Source: an uncultured Aquincola sp. (lineage in GTDB: Bacteria; Pseudomonadota; Gammaproteobacteria; Burkholderiales; Burkholderiaceae). From it: a stretch of DNA of 9,922 nt. Position numbers and translations under genes: made by a program. This document shows, one piece after another, positions 6,932-9,922 of the stretch; positions within the stretch are counted from its first letter, which is position 1; each line of letters begins with the position of its first letter. The DNA is taken from contig CAKZXL010000937.1 in assembly GCA_937883885.1 (NCBI GenBank), positions 1 to 9,922 of the forward strand. Direction: 5' to 3'. The notes under the pieces were generated by a model that saw only the letters and a list, made by a program, of their open reading frames with translations, was not told the DNA's origin and did no database searches.

Positions 6932-8653
6932 ATGAAACCCATCTGGATCGTCGACGACGACCAATCCATCCGCTTCGTCCTCGAGAAGGCACTGGCCCGC
7001 GAGCAGTTTCCGGTGCGCAGCTTCTCCAACCCGCGCGACGTGCTCAGTGCGCTGGACGAAGAAGCGCCGCAGGTGCTGGTCAGCGACATCCGCATGCCCG
7101 GCGGCTCGGGCATCGAGCTGTTGACCAAGGTCAAGGCCCGCCACCCGGGGCTGCCGGTCATCATCATGACCGCCTACTCCGACCTGGACAGCGCCGTGTC
7201 GGCCTTCCAGGGCGGCGCCTTCGAGTACCTGCCCAAGCCCTTCGACGTGCCCAAGGCGGTGGAGCTGATCCGCCGTGCGGTCGACGAAAGCATGCGCGAG
7301 TCGGGGATCGACGAGCGCCAGGCCGAGATGCCCGAGATGCTGGGCCAGGCCCCGGCGATGCAGGACGTGTTCCGCGCCATCGGCCGGCTGAGCCAGAGCA
7401 ACGTCACGGTGATGATCACCGGCGAAAGCGGCTCGGGCAAGGAACTGGTGGCCCGCGCGCTGCACAAGCACAGCCCGCGCGGCAACGGTCCCTTCGTGGC
7501 CATCAACACCGCCGCCATCCCGAAAGACCTGCTGGAAAGCGAGCTGTTCGGCCATGAGCGCGGCGCCTTCACCGGTGCTCAGACCATGCGCCGCGGCCGC
7601 TTCGAGCAGGCCGATGGCGGCACGCTGTTCCTGGACGAAATCGGCGACATGCCCTTCGACCTGCAGACCCGCCTGCTGCGGGTGCTGAGCGACGGGCAGT
7701 TCTACCGGGTGGGCGGCCACCAGCCGCTCAAGAGCAACGTGCGGGTGATCGCCGCCACCCACCAGAACCTGGAAGAGCGGGTCAAGCAGGGCGTGTTCCG
7801 CGAAGACCTGTTCCACCGACTCAACGTGATCCGGCTGCGGCTGCCGGCGCTGCGCGAGCGGCGCGAAGACGTGCCCGCGCTGACCCGCTTTTTCCTGCAG
7901 AAAAGCGCCAAGGAACTGGGCGTGGAAGCCAAGCGCATCACCGATGCCGCGCTGGAACGCCTGATGGCCTTCGACTTTCCGGGCAACGTGCGCCAGCTCG
8001 AGAACGTGTGCCACTGGCTCACGGTGATGGCGCCGGCCCAGGTGGTGGAAGCCAAGGACCTGCCGCCCGAACTGCTGGCGGTGGCGCCGGTGGCAGCCGC
8101 GCCCGCAGCCCTGGCGCCGGCCGAGCCGGCCAGCACCGCCAGCCTGCCGGCGGAGCCGGCCGTGTCCACCGGCGGCATACCGGCCAGCTTCCCCGAGGCG
8201 TTGCCGGTTGGCGGCGCTTCCGGCCTGGGTGCGCCGGCTGCGGCCGGTGAGGGCCTGGGCGGCTATGCCGGCTCCTTGCCGGCCGGCGGCTCGCCCGCCG
8301 CCGGCCAGTCCAGTGCCGCTTCGCCTTACGGCGGCTTCGGCGGCCTGGGCAGTTTGGGCGGTGCAGGCGGCGCGGCCCTGCCGGGCGGCCTGGCCGGTGG
8401 CAGCCCGGGCGCCTTGCCCGCGGGCAGCACAGGCCCGCGCCCCTGGCTGCAGGACCTGGAACGTGAAGCCCGCCAGCTGCTGGAATCGGGCTCGCCCGAG
8501 GTGTGGGACACGCTGACCCGCCAGTTCGAAGGCCAGCTGATCCACACCGCGCTGGACATCACCCGCGGCCGCCGCATCGAAGCGGCGCACAAGCTGGGCA
8601 TCGGCCGCAACACCATCACCCGCAAGATCCAGGAACTGGGCCTGGACGACTAG
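6932..8653 (+). CDS. ntrC: nitrogen regulation response regulator NtrC (NRI, GlnG) with an extended linker
   Basis: This sigma-54-dependent transcription activator is the partner of NtrB. The receiver domain (1-120) has the acidic pocket D8/D9, phospho-acceptor D52 (VSDIRMPG), T80 and K102. The AAA+ domain (about 137-370) has Walker A GESGSGKE (164-171), the sigma-54 contact loop GAFTGA (211-216), Walker [12 protein letters not shown] (229-239), arginines in FREDLFHR (289-296) and GNVRQLEN (351-358). The C-terminal Fis-type helix-turn-helix covers about 530-570 ([20 protein letters not shown]). At 573 residues it is about 100 longer than the usual 470-480. The extra length is a Gly/Ala/Pro/Ser-rich linker at about 383-503, between the AAA+ and DNA-binding domains, with no frameshift. 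No strong ribosome site precedes the ATG, which lies 31 bp after ntrB in what is probably the same transcript. Confidence 0.96.
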   Translation: MKPIWIVDDDQSIRFVLEKALAREQFPVRSFSNPRDVLSALDEEAPQVLVSDIRMPGGSGIELLTKVKARHPGLPVIIMTAYSDLDSAVSAFQGGAFEYLPKPFDVPKAVELIRRAVDESMRESGIDERQAEMPEMLGQAPAMQDVFRAIGRLSQSNVTVMITGESGSGKELVARALHKHSPRGNGPFVAINTAAIPKDLLESELFGHERGAFTGAQTMRRGRFEQADGGTLFLDEIGDMPFDLQTRLLRVLSDGQFYRVGGHQPLKSNVRVIAATHQNLEERVKQGVFREDLFHRLNVIRLRLPALRERREDVPALTRFFLQKSAKELGVEAKRITDAALERLMAFDFPGNVRQLENVCHWLTVMAPAQVVEAKDLPPELLAVAPVAAAPAALAPAEPASTASLPAEPAVSTGGIPASFPEALPVGGASGLGAPAAAGEGLGGYAGSLPAGGSPAAGQSSAASPYGGFGGLGSLGGAGGAALPGGLAGGSPGALPAGSTGPRPWLQDLEREARQLLESGSPEVWDTLTRQFEGQLIHTALDITRGRRIEAAHKLGIGRNTITRKIQELGLDD

Positions 8654-8658
8654 CCCCC

Positions 8659-8675
8659 GGCGCCGCGCAGGCGCC
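8659..8675 (+). terminator. weak hairpin after ntrC (possible terminator)
   Basis: GGCGCC (8659-8664) and GGCGCC (8670-8675) form a 6-bp stem with a GCGCA loop, 5 bp after the ntrC stop. There is no T-run, so intrinsic termination is doubtful. The position at the end of the ntr operon is the main reason to list it. Confidence 0.25.
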
Positions 8676-8682
8676 TCCAGGC

Positions 8683-8710
8683 TCAAGCCGCACGGCCTGC
8701 CGGCCGATAC
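8683..8710 (+). promoter_or_regulatory. candidate sigma-28 (FliA) promoter of the chemoreceptor gene
   Basis: GCCGATAC at 8703-8710 matches 7 of 8 bases of the flagellar sigma-28 -10 consensus GCCGATAA, including the diagnostic GCCGATA. TCAAG at 8683-8687 is a -35-like element (consensus TAAAG; TCAAG variants occur), but it is one base further away than the ideal spacing. The expected start near 8717 would leave a leader of about 15 nt before the ATG at 8732. FliA control of chemoreceptor genes is well known, which makes the location convincing. Confidence 0.55.
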
Positions 8711-8731
8711 CTCTGGCGGGATGTTCCCCGC

Positions 8732-9922
8732 ATGAGGTCGGCCGTGCAGTCGTTGAATCGCCTTCGCTTGTCGCACAAGCTATGGGCTGCCATGTTGTGC
8801 CTGCAGCTGCTGCTGGTGGCGGCCGGCGCCCTGGGCTTGATGCGCTCCTTTGCCATGGCGCGCGAGGCGGCGCAGGTCGAGGCTTCGCTGGCCCGCCTGG
8901 CTGAGCGGGCGGTGCAATGGAAGGCCGCGGCCGACGCGGCCGCCATCCGCACCATCGCCGGTGCCATCGGCGCCGACCCTGCGGTGGCGGGCTGGTTCAA
9001 GGAGGCCGTGGCCGCCGACCCGCAGCGCATCGCGGCGCTGCGCGACGAAGTGCTGGGCCTGGCCACCTCGCCCGAAGACAAGGCCATCAGCGACCGCGTG
9101 CGTGCGCTGGGGCAGACGCTGGATGCGGTGAACGACCGCATCCGCCAGGCCATGAGCGCTGGCGATCCGTCGGCGGTGGAAGAGCTGGTCAAGCAGCAGT
9201 ACGAGCCCGCCACCAAGGCCTACGTGGCCGGCATCGACGAATTCGCGGCCTGGCAGGTGCAGCGGGGCCAGCAGGCGCTGCAGCAGGCCGAGGCGCAGCG
9301 CCGTGCCCTGGCCTGGCAGCTGGCCGCCGGCGCCCTGGGGGTGCTGATGCTCTCGGGCCTGGCCGGCGCGCTGCTGGCGCGCAGCGTGCAGCGCCCGCTG
9401 GACGAGGCGGTGCAGGCCGCTGATGCGATCGCCCAGGGCGACCTGACCCGCCGCATCGACACCACGCGCGGCGATGAATTCGGTGCCTTGATGCGCGCGC
9501 TGCATCACATGACGGGCGCGCTGTCGACCATGGTGGGCAGCGTGCGCGCTTCCACCCAGGGCCTGGAGCAGGCCTCTTCCGAGATCGCGGCCGGCAATGC
9601 CGACCTGTCGATGCGCACCGAGCAGGCGGCCAGCAACCTGCAGCACACGGCCAGCAGCATGGAGCAGCTGACCGGCACCGTGCAGCAGAGCGCGCAGGCG
9701 GCCGACACGGCCAACCAGCTGGCGCATTCGGCGGCCGAAGTGGCCCAGCGTGGCGGCAGTGTGGTGGGCCAGGTGGTGAACACCATGCAGGAGATCCAGG
9801 CCAGCTCGCGCCGCATCGGCGACATCATCGGCACCATCGACGGCATCGCCTTCCAGACCAACATCCTGGCGCTGAATGCGGCGGTGGAAGCCGCCCGCGC
9901 CGGTGAGCAGGGGCGGGGCTTC
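8732..9922 (+). CDS. methyl-accepting chemotaxis protein (3' end outside the window)
   Basis: The frame is open from ATG 8732 to the last base: 397 codons with no stop, so the gene is cut by the window edge. The order is a short cytoplasmic N-terminus, a membrane segment at about 18-37, a helical periplasmic domain at about 38-190, a second membrane segment (about 193-216), a HAMP domain (about 217-270) and the start of the signalling coiled coil. The periplasmic part has the size and helical character of a four-helix-bundle ligand domain; no Cache motif is evident. The fragment ends inside the highly conserved hairpin tip, [20 protein letters not shown] followed by EQGRGF, which binds CheW and CheA. 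The ligand is unknown. It is the first in-frame ATG after the ntrC stop, and the only ribosome-site-like sequence nearby is a weak GGCGGG at 8715-8720. It follows ntrC by 78 bp, apparently with its own flagellar-type promoter. Confidence 0.95.
   Translation, partial: MRSAVQSLNRLRLSHKLWAAMLCLQLLLVAAGALGLMRSFAMAREAAQVEASLARLAERAVQWKAAADAAAIRTIAGAIGADPAVAGWFKEAVAADPQRIAALRDEVLGLATSPEDKAISDRVRALGQTLDAVNDRIRQAMSAGDPSAVEELVKQQYEPATKAYVAGIDEFAAWQVQRGQQALQQAEAQRRALAWQLAAGALGVLMLSGLAGALLARSVQRPLDEAVQAADAIAQGDLTRRIDTTRGDEFGALMRALHHMTGALSTMVGSVRASTQGLEQASSEIAAGNADLSMRTEQAASNLQHTASSMEQLTGTVQQSAQAADTANQLAHSAAEVAQRGGSVVGQVVNTMQEIQASSRRIGDIIGTIDGIAFQTNILALNAAVEAARAGEQGRGF

Noticed and set aside
6911..8776. 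621-codon open frame on the minus strand opposite ntrC
   Set aside because: It mirrors the coding frame of ntrC, whose domains are unmistakable. Long antisense open frames are expected in DNA with strong G/C third-position bias, and the translation is His/Gln/Arg/Ala-rich without a recognisable domain.
8780..9727. 315-codon minus-strand frame opposite the chemoreceptor gene
   Set aside because: The plus strand encodes a textbook chemoreceptor with membrane segments, HAMP and signalling domain. The antisense product is low-complexity Arg/His/Gly/Ala.
1..9922. CRISPR arrays, tRNA/rRNA genes, insertion sequences or phage genes
   Set aside because: No regularly spaced repeats, no tRNA- or rRNA-like sequence, and no transposase, integrase or phage-type protein was seen on either strand.

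Overview
The window is GC-rich with strong G/C third-position bias and tightly packed plus-strand genes. Gene content and protein style fit a betaproteobacterium of the order Burkholderiales (Rubrivivax/Leptothrix/Ideonella-like). The pointers are the glnA, DUF4124-like, ntrB, ntrC order, a chemoreceptor of Burkholderiales type, and a GC-rich intergenic palindrome of a kind common in that order. The genus cannot be fixed from this sequence alone. All supported genes lie on the plus strand; long minus-strand frames are codon-bias shadows.

Layout. (1) Positions 1-3501 form a compact run: the last codons of an unidentified gene, a secreted NodB-type polysaccharide deacetylase, a membrane sterol desaturase/fatty acid hydroxylase-family protein, an EI24-domain membrane protein, and a stand-alone CinA-type molybdopterin-binding-domain protein. 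Junctions are short gaps or ATGA overlaps, so this is probably one transcript. (2) Positions 3502-3721 are the glnA control region. It holds an NtrC-like inverted repeat and a well-formed -24/-12 (sigma-54) promoter, then a roughly 110-nt leader with a small hairpin. (3) glnA (type I glutamine synthetase) ends at a strong hairpin terminator. (4) After a GC-rich palindromic element comes a small secreted DUF4124-like protein that overlaps ntrB. The kinase ntrB and the sigma-54 activator ntrC follow. (5) Right after ntrC a chemoreceptor (methyl-accepting chemotaxis protein) gene begins and runs off the window. It is preceded by a candidate flagellar sigma-28 promoter.

How it works together. NtrB and NtrC sense nitrogen status (through PII, encoded elsewhere). 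Phospho-NtrC would activate the sigma-54 promoter of glnA, whose product assimilates ammonium and carries the conserved adenylylation tyrosine. The glnA terminator implies that the downstream regulatory genes have their own promoter or depend on readthrough. The chemoreceptor looks transcriptionally separate. Most of the window is ordinary core genome. The points most worth a second look are the glnA promoter architecture, an unusually long Gly/Ala/Pro-rich linker in NtrC, the deacetylase with a substituted metal-binding motif, and the putative FliA promoter.
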